From Oscillospiraceae bacterium (lineage in GTDB: Bacteria; Bacillota; Clostridia; Saccharofermentanales; Saccharofermentanaceae): DNA of 64,000 nt. The stretch covers positions 1 through 64,000 of the forward strand of contig CACWXL010000002.1 of the NCBI GenBank assembly GCA_902764825.1, in the 5' to 3' direction. The number at the start of each line of letters is the position of its first letter. Positions within the stretch are counted from its first letter, which is position 1. Below are positions 25,839 to 34,879 of the stretch, piece after piece. Position numbers and translations under genes: made by a program. The notes beneath the pieces are model-generated. The model saw only the letters and a list, made by a program, of their open reading frames with translations. It searched no databases and was not told the origin of the DNA.

Positions 25839-26870
25839 TCAAGAACCAGATTTGAATTCCCTCAGATTCTTCGCAAGACTATAAGGTATAATTTCATCGG
25901 CTTCAGTCATGCTATATGCTTTTTCTTTATGCATATACTCAATTATCTGTTTGGTTTGGTACTTTTTAAATTTCCTAATTACAGTGTCAAGGATTTCGAT
26001 CTCATCATCCATTAATACAGAATAATCGATTGTTTCCAACGGATAGAAATGTATCAGAAGATCGTAATTCGCACTGGTTTCTTCCTGAACATTGATTCGT
26101 TCAAGACTGAGAAGCTTGTTGTGACCAACAGGCAATGCACCCATTTCCTTATGCAGATATACAAGCCCGGTCATAGAAGAGCCACTCTTCATATAGCTGA
26201 TAGCATCTGCATACCACAGCATCTTCATAAGTTTGACTTTATACAGATCCTTTATTTTCTTAGCATAATACGAGACAATTGCCTCGATCTTATCAATATC
26301 AAGGATCCTATTGCCGTTAAGATCAGACGGAGTATCAAATTGGACATATTCGGACTTTAAGGCCTGTCTCGCTGTTACTTCACGGCCATAAGAATCCATC
26401 TTCTCATCGATTTTATTCTTGATCTCACTCTGCTTATCCAAACTAAAAGAAGACTGATTTCTTTTGAAGAATTCGAAAACAATATACGGACTGTCCTTTA
26501 ATTGTCTCAATGTATTATCGTATGCTTCATCCTGAATGGCCTTGCTCTCATATCGAGAAATAGTTGCTTCGCCCCATCCTAATAACCTGGCTAAATCAAC
26601 CTGAGATAAAGAATAGTCCTTTCTGATTGAAACAATCTCATCAGATGTAAGAAGATTATTCTGTTTACGATAAGCGTTTAGTGCACTTAGAAGATTAATA
26701 TTTATTAAAGCACCAGACTCAAATTCATTCTCATCTTCAGAAGCATTAGAACAAAAATAATACTTCTGATCATAGCAAACAGACTGACCTTTAATAACAG
26801 TCTCAGCTCTTCGGCATCTTTCTTCTATAAAATGAGTCTTACCGCAAATGGGACAAACCTTATTCTTAAT
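25839..26870 (-). CDS. Second Panacea-domain antitoxin-like protein, apparently with an AUU start
   Basis: The 343-residue product has the same layout as 18760-19776: an N-terminal zinc-finger-like KNKVCPICGKTHFIEE, a helix-turn-helix including LLTSDEIVSIRKDYSLSQVD then LLGWGEATISRYES, and a Panacea/DUF4065 domain with LYKVKLMKMLWYADAISYMK. The frame is open from an in-frame TAG upstream, but it contains no ATG, GTG or TTG before a TTG at 26510, which would cut off the finger and HTH. A perfect GGAGGTGAT lies just before ATT at 26870, so AUU is the likely start. No paired toxin is evident. HigA lies 90 bp upstream on the same strand. Confidence 0.8.
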   Translation of the reverse strand: MKNKVCPICGKTHFIEERCRRAETVIKGQSVCYDQKYYFCSNASEDENEFESGALININLLSALNAYRKQNNLLTSDEIVSIRKDYSLSQVDLARLLGWGEATISRYESKAIQDEAYDNTLRQLKDSPYIVFEFFKRNQSSFSLDKQSEIKNKIDEKMDSYGREVTARQALKSEYVQFDTPSDLNGNRILDIDKIEAIVSYYAKKIKDLYKVKLMKMLWYADAISYMKSGSSMTGLVYLHKEMGALPVGHNKLLSLERINVQEETSANYDLLIHFYPLETIDYSVLMDDEIEILDTVIRKFKKYQTKQIIEYMHKEKAYSMTEADEIIPYSLAKNLREFKSGS

Positions 26871-26887
26871 ACTATCACCTCCAGAAC

Positions 26888-26928
26888 ACTATCAATTGAT
26901 AGTATATATTGGGTGATAGAATTGTCAA
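26888..26928 (-). promoter_or_regulatory. Promoter and operator of the second PanA-like gene
   Basis: On the minus strand, -35 TTGACA (26928-26923), a 16-bp spacer and -10 TATACT (26906-26901). Overlapping the -10 is the palindrome ACTATCA-AT-TGATAGT (26888-26903). The core TATCA-N2-TGATA and its position over the -10 box are the same as at 18647-18694. Confidence 0.8.
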
Positions 26929-26959
26929 TGCCCAAAATAATAAATAGCCAGAATCACTA

Positions 26960-27259
26960 TCAAATCGCTCTACACAACGACAACGGCACAACATTTGTCG
27001 GAGCATCCTGCTCGGCAAGCCAGAGTGTGAGTTTTTGCTGCATATTCATCCAGCTTTCAGCTGAAGTCCCAGTTGCTATGCTAATTCTTAAAGCCATATC
27101 AGGACTTAATGCGGATTTCTCATTTACAAACTCAGAAAGAGCCTTTCTGCTAATGCCAAGTAATTGTGCCGTCTTGGTAACAGAAAGATTAAGAGGATTC
27201 ATAACATCCTCAAGGAATACGGTTCCTGGATGAGTAGGTTTTCTTGTCATCTTTGCCAT
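26960..27259 (-). CDS. higA: HigA-family antitoxin
   Basis: This 99-residue protein is a compact HigA: PTHPGTVFLEDVMNPLNLSV, then QLLGISRKALSEFVNEKSAL and MALRISIATGTSAESWMNMQ. The XRE-type helix-turn-helix occupies most of it. AAGGGGGT lies 6 bases before the ATG. The HigB reading frame directly upstream (27272-27472) is truncated, so the antitoxin may now be a free regulator or may neutralise toxins encoded elsewhere. Confidence 0.88.
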   Translation of the reverse strand: MAKMTRKPTHPGTVFLEDVMNPLNLSVTKTAQLLGISRKALSEFVNEKSALSPDMALRISIATGTSAESWMNMQQKLTLWLAEQDAPTNVVPLSLCRAI

Positions 27260-27271
27260 ATCTGTACCCCC

Positions 27272-27472
27272 TTAATGATAATCCAGATAATCAACCAGAT
27301 AAGCATCCTGATCTTCGAAATAGAACGTTATTCTCCAATTACCACTAACAGATACAGACCACATATCCTTCTTATCGCCTTTTAGCGGATGGAGATCATA
27401 TCCTGGCAAATCCATATTGTTTATAGCATTTGCAAAATCACAAAACAACAGATAATAATTAATTACACTGCA
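27272..27472 (-). pseudogene. higB: HigB toxin remnant lacking the N-terminal half
   Basis: The frame ending 12 bp before higA encodes MDLPGYDLHPLKGDKKDMW, then SVSVSGNWRITFYFEDQDAY and LVDYLDYH. This is the C-terminal half of HigB, including the conserved LHPLKG and GNWRITF segments. Upstream of it the frame has only about 20 unrelated residues before a TAA at 27473-27475, and no standard start precedes the conserved part except an internal ATG. About 40 N-terminal residues of the family are missing. It is most likely inactive. Confidence 0.75.
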
Positions 27473-27531
27473 TTAATATGAGTGTTAATCGATAATTGTC
27501 CTCATAACAGAATTAAAAACAAAAATTATTA

Positions 27532-28032
27532 TCAGTTCACTTCCGGAAGTTCCCAGCTGCGGCTCTCGGATGTACTGGTTGAAGCGGTCGCAACAGGTGT
27601 ATTTGTTGCCTTAGGTGGCATTGTAATTGTAGGTACAGGTGTTGCTCTGACAGTGCCTTGTGAGGCATCAGACGAAGATTCCTTCGGATGCTTCGTAGGA
27701 GTTGGTCTGCGGGTAGGAGTCGGATTATCTCTGCCGCTTTGTTTCGGATCTTTTCTTGTTGAATTAGTAGGATTTGCAGGCTTTTTACCCGAAGGTTCCT
27801 TATTCTCTTTGCCTGATCCGGTTATTGAAGGATCGCTTTCCGAAGCCTCAGAAGATTCGGAATCAGATGCTTCTGAGTTATCAGAAGAAAAAACAGAGAC
27901 ACCGGTGGAAGTACCGGTAGTCTCTGATGTTAGTTTTTTGTTATTTAATAATCCAAATATCAAAAGGATGCCGATCAGAGCAACAACAAAAACGATTACT
28001 AAGATAACGGTAATCTTTTGATCTTTATGCAT
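27532..28032 (-). CDS. Membrane-anchored Ser/Thr/Pro-rich surface protein
   Basis: The 166-residue protein has one strong membrane segment at about 8-28 (ITVILVIVFVVALIGILLIF). The rest is low complexity: Ser/Glu-rich, then Lys/Pro/Thr-rich with TPTRRPTPTKHPKES, then Thr/Ala/Pro-rich to the end. The orientation predicted by charge places the long disordered tail outside the cell, where it may be glycosylated. No domain is recognisable. The start is 2 bases after the stop of the 35-residue gene, so the two are translationally coupled. Confidence 0.7.
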   Translation of the reverse strand: MHKDQKITVILVIVFVVALIGILLIFGLLNNKKLTSETTGTSTGVSVFSSDNSEASDSESSEASESDPSITGSGKENKEPSGKKPANPTNSTRKDPKQSGRDNPTPTRRPTPTKHPKESSSDASQGTVRATPVPTITMPPKATNTPVATASTSTSESRSWELPEVN

Positions 28033-28034
28033 TA

Positions 28035-28142
28035 TTAACCATGCTCAGGAAGCTCGTATTGGCAGTTGCTTCCACAGATTATATCGCTTGTATCGAACGT
28101 TATCGTCTCGATCTTTACTTCAATATACGCTTCTTTCTCCAT
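28035..28142 (-). CDS. Small 35-residue peptide, possible modified-peptide precursor
   Basis: The gene has an excellent ribosome site: TTAGGAG, 7 bases, ATG at 28142. The peptide starts MEKEAYIEVKIETITFDTSD, continues IICGSNC and ends QYELPEHG. The pattern of a charged leader, IExIxFdTsDII and a short Cys-containing tail resembles small Firmicute peptides of unknown role and looks like a RiPP leader-core layout; no signal peptide is present. It lies between the giant secreted protein (73 bp upstream) and the membrane-anchored protein (2 bp downstream). A radical SAM/SPASM gene is 7 kb away. A longer frame to 28277 lacks a ribosome site and is not used. Confidence 0.65.
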   Translation of the reverse strand: MEKEAYIEVKIETITFDTSDIICGSNCQYELPEHG

Positions 28143-28215
28143 GCCTATTCTCCTAATGTTAATAAATATAATATAAAAACAGTCAAAAGCAAAAGTCAAT
28201 TTGCTTCGTTTACGA

Positions 28216-31200
28216 TTAAGTGACATCCTCACTTTCAGATCCTGTTCCATCATCAGAAGCCGGTTCGGCATTCTCAACCGGTGCAGCAGGAGCAGATTCC
28301 TGAACAGGCGGTTCTTCCTGAGCGGGCTCCTCCCCTCCCTGATCCTCTGATGCAGGAGCCTGAGGCTCTGCAGGCTCGCCTGCAGTTACCTCATCTTCAT
28401 CCTTTGTTTCAGGGTCAGCTACCTTAGGATCAGCTTCTGCAGGTTCCTGAGAAGTGCCTACAGGATCCTTAGCCGGTTCCGCAGGCTCCTTGGGTTCCTC
28501 TGCAGGATCTGCTTCAGGTTCAGCTGCCGGCTCAGCAGGTTCGCCTTGAGTATCTTCAACAGGATCTTCAGCTTCATCAACAGTTTTAGCTACAGATCTC
28601 TTTGCCGCTGTAGGCTCTGATACATGGAAGTACTGCATAGCTGCTCTGTTATACAAATACATAGCCTTTAAGAGCATTACCAGATTATGGTTAGCGCTTT
28701 CATTAGAACTGTCTGCTTCTGCACTGGACAAAACAGAATATACGTAGCTAAGAGCACTGTAGTTTTCAATCCTGATAATTTCGTTACCGTCAAGATCAGT
28801 AACAACAACAGTATGGCTCTTCTGCAATTCAGCAGCTGCTATCTGTTTGATGCTAAGTACAACCCTTGCAGACTTATTATCATATCTCAGACCATACTTT
28901 CCTGTTGAACTTGTTGTTACAAGATTTCCGTCAACGTAGTACTTAAAGCTGTTTATGCTCTTACCGGAATCCAAACTGAATTTATGGTTGATTACAGTGG
29001 ATGTATTAAGTTCGAGCGTTGAGCCTGTTCTTGTAATACCTATACCTGATGTCACAACAGAATCTTTGTATCTATGCAGATCGTTTGAAGTAACACCGGA
29101 TACTGCACTTGCAATATCAGAATAAGATCCGGCAGCCTCGTTATGATCGAAGAACACCTGTGCATACTTACCGAAATCAGCCATTCTCTTCAGAAGAACT
29201 GTTAAAGATTCACCTGAATTGTTGGATTCGTTGATATACTGTGCTACCGAATAATTAAATCCGGTATACGATGCATCATTACCTGCTTTATCCATAAGCG
29301 GATAAAGTGTACCGTTTCCTCTGAAAATAAAGAGCTGTAAGTTGTCTCTCATCTCTGCCACGGCAACACTTGCTCTTACAGGATATCTTCCGGAAGAATC
29401 CTTGGATCCGATCTCACATCTGACGCCGTTTACTTCTGCATATGCACCTATATCGGATGCCAATTCATCAGGCAGGTACAGATAATAATTTATGCCGATT
29501 CTGTCATTAAGCGCAATACTTGTTGCGAGAACCTTTGCAGGCTCAGAATTGCTCGAGAAGGCAGCATTAATATGGTAATGAACATGTTCCTTATTGAATG
29601 AAGTAATCTTATATGTCCAAATTCCGTTCTCCTTTACAAAGTTCGGGTTAGACGACATAAGCTTAGCGTCGGGATACATCTCATTAGCTGTCTCAACATA
29701 AACATCGTCTTCGATGAATACTGCCATTAATTCATTGGCATTATCAGGGATAAACGAGATGCCGACATAGCCGTTGTTATCAAATACGGATCTTGCGACA
29801 AGGTACTTATGATCCTTCGCATTTGTAGGATCAGTTGCACTGAAATAATAATCTGATACATCAATAGAACCCTTGTCAAAAGCCCGTGTCTGTATCCAGA
29901 AATTGCTGCCATCAGCATTAGGCCAGATGCAATCATAATCACACCAGTCGATATAAACCTTAAAGCCATAATCGCCTAAAGGTGTGAATGTGAACTGATC
30001 ATTTGTAACGGTCAGCTTAGCTTCACCGCTGGCTTCCGTAGAATAGAATATGAAGTCTCTTTCGTCAAAGATCCTGATAACACGTGTAAGACCTTGCCTG
30101 TTCACAGGTGCATTCAACGTAAATACTAATTCTTTTCCAACTTCAAAATCAGTAGGAGTATAAGAATCAATTAAAGTACCATTGACTTCAACATAACCCG
30201 CCGGATTACCATCTTCATCAAACGTCTGGTCATAAGCAATTATGTACTGGCCATCATCAACACCGAATGGTTCACTGGTATATTCGTTATATCTCAGAGA
30301 AAACTCAAAGTACTCAGATTCAGAAGGAATCGTCATATACAGATATCCGTTTACGACAGAGAACAATTCAGAATCAGAGAAATGATATGTATTATCACTG
30401 TCTTCTATGACAACATCATCCTTAACATAATGAATGCCTTCATAAAGGTTTTCTACGTCAATGATCTTATTTTCATCAGACTCCAGTTTTATGCGGATAC
30501 CGTTCTGAGGAACGTTGTTATCTTTATAAAAATATCTAATGGTATTTGAATCGCCGGGAGCTTCAATAGATATATCCGGCTGATCTAAAAGTGTATAAGC
30601 ATTATACTCATCAGTGCAAAGCGTAAAACAAACACCGCCATCTTTGTTCTTGAGCTTATCGTAATCACTCCAATAAATATGCACAGTAAAGCCAACAATT
30701 GTTGTAGGCGTAAAGCTGCATGAATAAGTGAAGTTTTTACCACTGACAGGAGTAATATCGATCTTATTATCCCCTGTAGCCAGAGTTGAATAAGTATTTT
30801 GGCCCTGTTTTATCTCCACGATCGGTGTTAAGCCTTTATATTGTCTCCATGAAGGAGGAGTAAGTTCAAATTCAACAGGTTTATTTGCTTCAAAACTATA
30901 AGTTTCTTCCCATTCATATTGCAGATCACCATTTACATAGACCAAAGCATCCGGAGTGCCTTCGCCATAATAGAATGTATCGGCAGATACAAAGAACTGC
31001 TCATCTGCATAATAATCGTCGTAATCATCAGCAGCAAATCTTAAGTTATAACGTCTCCACTCTTCATAAGTATTATCGCGATTGATCGTATACTTATATC
31101 CATTTGATGTTCTGGTGAATTGAGAATCATCTTCTGAAAGTGCTTCATCGATATCGTCGTACCATGAACCTATAAGCTCTATTTCATTAAGATCATGTCC

Positions 31201-32583
31201 GGATTCCGGCGTAATCGTAATCTCGATGCCATTATCAATAGCACTAGCATCAAATAAATATTTTTTACGCGTAGTTGAATGAGGTTCAGAATAGACTGTA
31301 CCAACAGGATTTATCTGATATGTTACTGATCCCTGAGTTTGAATATCGAGCATGTACTGGCCTTCTTCGGGTTCTAAGGAGTCAAATTCACTCCAACTTA
31401 CATATATTTCAAAACCCTGAGCCGAAGTGGAGGTATATGTAAAAGAGTATCCATTATCAGTCTTAGTTAATGTTGGATGGATCAAATTGCTCTCAAAGTT
31501 AGAGATAGTAACAACCGGAGTCTCTCCTGCTCTCTTCGGAGGCATTATCAACTCAAAGTTCATTTGCTGATTATCAGTAAATGGAGTTGCCTGTTCATTA
31601 GCTATATCATTACCGTTAAGCTTTACAAAAGCGGATGCATGCCAATCTGAATACTCACCGCTGAAATCATCAAATCTGGTAATGAAGTATCCGGAATAGT
31701 AATCTAAGATCCATTTATTTTCCAAAGAATTGAAAATAAAAGTACCCCAAACATCCCCACTAACAGGTACAACCGAACCATGATCATCTAACATGTAACA
31801 AGCAAGACCCGGGTGAGAATCCGCTCTTGCTGTTTGAAAATAAGCGCCGTTAGAACCGACTACCTTACCCTTATTTCCTATAATAAGATCACCTTCATTT
31901 ATATGAAGACAGTTTGCCTCGATAATACCGCTGCCAAGTTCAGCGAAAGCAAGTGTACCGTTAACAGTTATGCTGTCATAAACTGAAATCCAGTTTCCTC
32001 TTTTGTGTCTATATGGATCATAATCATTTTCACTGGAATCAATAGTAACAGTTACACCCTGATCGATTACTATCTTTTTCGCGCTGAAACTGTTTTTGAC
32101 AACATAATCAGACGTGAATTCATAATTAAACTTCATAGAATAGCCAAAATCATAGAAGTCATACACGCTATCGAAATCGATATCACCGGTATATGCAGGC
32201 TCATCTGATGTAACCTTAACTTTACTTGTTGTTATAGAACCTGATCCTGTAAGGCAAAGCAGAGCCGTATCATAATCAACGGCTGTTGCATTAACAGTCG
32301 CATTATTGGCATATATGTATTTATCACATGCGCTTGCGGTAAATGAACCGCCGTTTACAAAAACGCCAACACGTTTATAGCCCTCAGGTATAGTTGTACC
32401 CATTCCCTCAGGAGTAAAATCAAAATAATTATGATCCTCAACGATATAATCTTCATTCAGGTCATCATAGAAATAATAAACAGTGCCTGTAGCTGCACTT
32501 ACGATTGAATTCAGCGGCAATGCTGTAACGACTAAAAATGCTGCAATGACAATACAGAGCAAGCGGCTCAGCTTACGTCTCAT
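28216..32583 (-). CDS. Giant secreted multi-domain repeat protein
   Basis: The 1455-residue product has a clear signal peptide (MRRKLSRLLCIVIAAFLVVT, then ALPLNSIVSAA) and an N-terminal beta-rich region (about 30-330). Three related modules follow, spaced about 240 residues apart, each ending in a W-acidic-D signature: GFEIYVSWSEFD (~390), GFTVHIYWSDYD (~630) and GFKVYIDWCDYD (~870). A further domain lies at about 1050-1330. The last 120 residues are a Pro/Glu/Ala-rich disordered tail. It is probably a surface or matrix protein; no sortase motif or dockerin is seen. The ATG at 32583 follows GGAGGG by 4 bases; a longer frame would disrupt the signal peptide. Confidence 0.82.
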   Translation of the reverse strand: MRRKLSRLLCIVIAAFLVVTALPLNSIVSAATGTVYYFYDDLNEDYIVEDHNYFDFTPEGMGTTIPEGYKRVGVFVNGGSFTASACDKYIYANNATVNATAVDYDTALLCLTGSGSITTSKVKVTSDEPAYTGDIDFDSVYDFYDFGYSMKFNYEFTSDYVVKNSFSAKKIVIDQGVTVTIDSSENDYDPYRHKRGNWISVYDSITVNGTLAFAELGSGIIEANCLHINEGDLIIGNKGKVVGSNGAYFQTARADSHPGLACYMLDDHGSVVPVSGDVWGTFIFNSLENKWILDYYSGYFITRFDDFSGEYSDWHASAFVKLNGNDIANEQATPFTDNQQMNFELIMPPKRAGETPVVTISNFESNLIHPTLTKTDNGYSFTYTSTSAQGFEIYVSWSEFDSLEPEEGQYMLDIQTQGSVTYQINPVGTVYSEPHSTTRKKYLFDASAIDNGIEITITPESGHDLNEIELIGSWYDDIDEALSEDDSQFTRTSNGYKYTINRDNTYEEWRRYNLRFAADDYDDYYADEQFFVSADTFYYGEGTPDALVYVNGDLQYEWEETYSFEANKPVEFELTPPSWRQYKGLTPIVEIKQGQNTYSTLATGDNKIDITPVSGKNFTYSCSFTPTTIVGFTVHIYWSDYDKLKNKDGGVCFTLCTDEYNAYTLLDQPDISIEAPGDSNTIRYFYKDNNVPQNGIRIKLESDENKIIDVENLYEGIHYVKDDVVIEDSDNTYHFSDSELFSVVNGYLYMTIPSESEYFEFSLRYNEYTSEPFGVDDGQYIIAYDQTFDEDGNPAGYVEVNGTLIDSYTPTDFEVGKELVFTLNAPVNRQGLTRVIRIFDERDFIFYSTEASGEAKLTVTNDQFTFTPLGDYGFKVYIDWCDYDCIWPNADGSNFWIQTRAFDKGSIDVSDYYFSATDPTNAKDHKYLVARSVFDNNGYVGISFIPDNANELMAVFIEDDVYVETANEMYPDAKLMSSNPNFVKENGIWTYKITSFNKEHVHYHINAAFSSNSEPAKVLATSIALNDRIGINYYLYLPDELASDIGAYAEVNGVRCEIGSKDSSGRYPVRASVAVAEMRDNLQLFIFRGNGTLYPLMDKAGNDASYTGFNYSVAQYINESNNSGESLTVLLKRMADFGKYAQVFFDHNEAAGSYSDIASAVSGVTSNDLHRYKDSVVTSGIGITRTGSTLELNTSTVINHKFSLDSGKSINSFKYYVDGNLVTTSSTGKYGLRYDNKSARVVLSIKQIAAAELQKSHTVVVTDLDGNEIIRIENYSALSYVYSVLSSAEADSSNESANHNLVMLLKAMYLYNRAAMQYFHVSEPTAAKRSVAKTVDEAEDPVEDTQGEPAEPAAEPEADPAEEPKEPAEPAKDPVGTSQEPAEADPKVADPETKDEDEVTAGEPAEPQAPASEDQGGEEPAQEEPPVQESAPAAPVENAEPASDDGTGSESEDVT

Positions 32584-32716
32584 ACTACCCTCCAAAATAA
32601 AAAAACAAGAAAATACACCTTCGCAACAAAAATATTTTATCACTAAAATATTTTTTATGTGAGAATCTCTGCTTTTTTATAACAAATCGGAGGTTTACAC
32701 AAAAATCTGACGCTTA

Positions 32717-32808
32717 TTAAGACAGTTTACTTAACTGCGCATCTGTATCCACGACCTTGAATTCGCGGCAATAATCGCACCTGTCAGGACAACCGTCCGC
32801 AAAACCGA
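32717..32808 (-). pseudogene. Remnant of a radical SAM/SPASM protein C-terminus
   Basis: The frame encodes FADGCPDRCDYCREFKVVDT then DAQLSKLS and a stop. This matches the last residues of the radical SAM protein at 19791-21122 (CKHGCPDWFEYCREFKCVET, then DEQIKRLSI). Upstream, an in-frame TAA lies inside the end of the GT2 gene. Only about 28 residues survive, so this is a decayed paralog cut off at the edge of the polysaccharide locus. Confidence 0.72.
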
Positions 32809-32814
32809 ATTCTA

Positions 32815-33786
32815 TTATTTATTCCGCAAGACTCTAATCAACGCAGGACACACTTTAATCACGTAATAGTAAATCTTCGCCTTAGGCTCAAGTGTTTTAA
32901 TTCCCACTTCCCTCTTGGTCTTCAATATCAGTGCCCTTAATTCGCGCTCCAGCGCTTTATCTCTAGTATCGCTCTTGATCAGCTTAATGTAGCTTAAGAT
33001 CAGGAACGTCACGATCTTCTGGTGTTTCTTCAGATATAGAAATTCAGGAATTACGTCGCTCCATTTTTGCCTTATCAAATCAGAGACACAGTTGTGCGCC
33101 AATAAGCAGTCGTTGATATTATCCATGCTTACTGAAGCAGTTATGCTGTCCGGTCTACGCCTGTAGTTATACAGAGATTCATCGACTAAGACTACACGTT
33201 CAGCCTTATCAAAGAGCTTGAAACAAGGATAGGCATCCTCATAAACGTGTCCTTCAGCAAATCTTACATCTGAAAACAATTCTCTTCTGAATAGTTTATT
33301 GCAGACATTAACGCTCATCGTCTCTTCTACCAAAAGCCTTAATGCATCTGCGCGTTCATAAACACCTTTTGATATTGTCGGGAATACAGACGATGCTGCT
33401 ACGCCATTCATGCTGCCGGAAGCATAGATAATGGAACATCTGCATACTCCAATTGGTGAATCTGAAGAGATCATCGCACTAACGAGCAATTCAACAAACA
33501 ATGGAGATATTGAATCATCGGAATCAACAAAAGCAACAAGATCGCCTGTGGCTATTTCCAATCCGGTATTCCTTGCTCCGCTTAAGCCCTTGTTTGGCTG
33601 TTTTATCAGCTTAATGCGGGCATCTGAATCAGCATATTCTTCACATATATCAGCCGACCCGTCAGTAGATCCGTCATCAACGATAATGATCTCAAGATCC
33701 TTATATGTCTGGTTAACAACACTATCCAACGCTTCGCGAAGATATGGAGCAACATTATAAACCGGAACGATTACACTAACGAGCAA
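32815..33786 (-). CDS. Glycosyltransferase family 2
   Basis: A 323-residue GT-A enzyme. It begins VSVIVPVYNVAPYLREALDS, then IIIVDDGSTDGSADICEEYA; KQPNKGLSGARNTGL and the metal-binding VAFVDSDDSI follow. It transfers a sugar from an NDP-sugar to a lipid-linked acceptor at the inner membrane face. It is the last gene of the polysaccharide locus and ends directly against the radical SAM remnant, which marks the locus boundary. Confidence 0.9.
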   Translation of the reverse strand: MLVSVIVPVYNVAPYLREALDSVVNQTYKDLEIIIVDDGSTDGSADICEEYADSDARIKLIKQPNKGLSGARNTGLEIATGDLVAFVDSDDSISPLFVELLVSAMISSDSPIGVCRCSIIYASGSMNGVAASSVFPTISKGVYERADALRLLVEETMSVNVCNKLFRRELFSDVRFAEGHVYEDAYPCFKLFDKAERVVLVDESLYNYRRRPDSITASVSMDNINDCLLAHNCVSDLIRQKWSDVIPEFLYLKKHQKIVTFLILSYIKLIKSDTRDKALERELRALILKTKREVGIKTLEPKAKIYYYVIKVCPALIRVLRNK

Positions 33787-33823
33787 AATAAATCACCTCA
33801 ACTGATCCGCATTCATAGAAAAT

Positions 33824-34861
33824 TTAAACTAATTGCTTTTCTAACACCGGAAGAACTTCTGAAGAATCATACATTCCATATTCTTTTTGACCATTCCGGC
33901 CAATATTAATCAACTCGTCTATGTTTTTAGTAGCATAAATAATTGTATCAACAAGTGAATCAACATTAAGAAAATCATATCCTAAGGCTGTTTTATGGTC
34001 TTCAAACATATCATTAAAATATAACCATTTTGATGAGATTATCGGGATACCGGCAGCAAATGCATCAATTATAGTTCCAGGAATACCTTCATCAGGGAAG
34101 CGAGTCGGGAACAATAAAACATCATGCTTCTGCAAAGTCAACACTGCGTCTTCAGCATTTACACTGCCTTCATATTTAACAAATGAATAATCATTAAGTA
34201 GTGATTCAAATTCTTCTTTATACTCCGGATCTATTCCACCATAAATATGCAATTCAAATCGCTTGTTTGAAACCAATTCTTGAGCTCTTGAAATCGCCAA
34301 TACAGCGTCAGTTATTCCCTTCTCTTTTGTTACTCTCGAGAAAGTACAAAAAGAAATAACAGTCATATTATTATGAAGTGACTTATAACTACATCCCAAT
34401 TCCTTCACAGATTTAAAATTCCTAAACAGATGCACTTCAGGAAAACCTAAATCTTTCAAAACTTTACAATTTTGTTCGCTTTCAGGTAAAAATGCTGAAC
34501 AAAAACTTAATCTTTTCTTGGCTTTCAAATCACTGGCGATTCTTCCGCCTATTCTCACTCCAATAGGAATATAAACAACATTACGTTTAAAGATTTTAGA
34601 AAGAAGTCGCAAATATAATATAAAAGGACCTTTGATAGCAGAATTTACAAGAATAACATTCTCACATTTTGAAAAAGCCCTAAGCACTTCAATAAGAACA
34701 GCTATAGAACGTTTTTTACCTCCCCATATATCAACATACGAAATAATACTATCACCGTATTTTTCAACTAATCCATAGTATATATTTCTTGTTTTTACAA
34801 CAGCACCTATCATATCGTTTTTCTTAAAATGGAGCTGACCTATAACAACTGTATTCTTCAA
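33824..34861 (-). CDS. Glycosyltransferase family 4 (GT-B)
   Basis: A 345-residue GT-B enzyme. The C-terminal half has FCTFSRVTKEKGITDAVLAI, then ELHIYGG and FPTRFPDEGIPGTIIDAFAA, the GT4 nucleotide-sugar binding region in which EGIPGTIIDAFA stands for the E-x7-E motif. The N-terminal acceptor domain is divergent. The coding sequence is more AT-rich than its neighbours. The gap to the flippase upstream is 18 bp. Donor and acceptor are unknown. Confidence 0.85.
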   Translation of the reverse strand: MKNTVVIGQLHFKKNDMIGAVVKTRNIYYGLVEKYGDSIISYVDIWGGKKRSIAVLIEVLRAFSKCENVILVNSAIKGPFILYLRLLSKIFKRNVVYIPIGVRIGGRIASDLKAKKRLSFCSAFLPESEQNCKVLKDLGFPEVHLFRNFKSVKELGCSYKSLHNNMTVISFCTFSRVTKEKGITDAVLAISRAQELVSNKRFELHIYGGIDPEYKEEFESLLNDYSFVKYEGSVNAEDAVLTLQKHDVLLFPTRFPDEGIPGTIIDAFAAGIPIISSKWLYFNDMFEDHKTALGYDFLNVDSLVDTIIYATKNIDELINIGRNGQKEYGMYDSSEVLPVLEKQLV

Positions 34862-34879
34862 ACAAATTCCTCCTATAAA

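Noticed and set aside
27482..28021. A 179-codon plus-strand frame rich in Val and Gly
   Set aside because: It is antisense to the Ser/Thr/Pro-rich tethered protein, whose low complexity keeps the opposite frame open by chance; it has no ribosome site.
28143..28277. An upstream extension of the 35-residue peptide to about 80 residues
   Set aside because: The extension overlaps the end of the giant protein gene and has no ribosome site, whereas TTAGGAG is ideally placed for the ATG at 28142.
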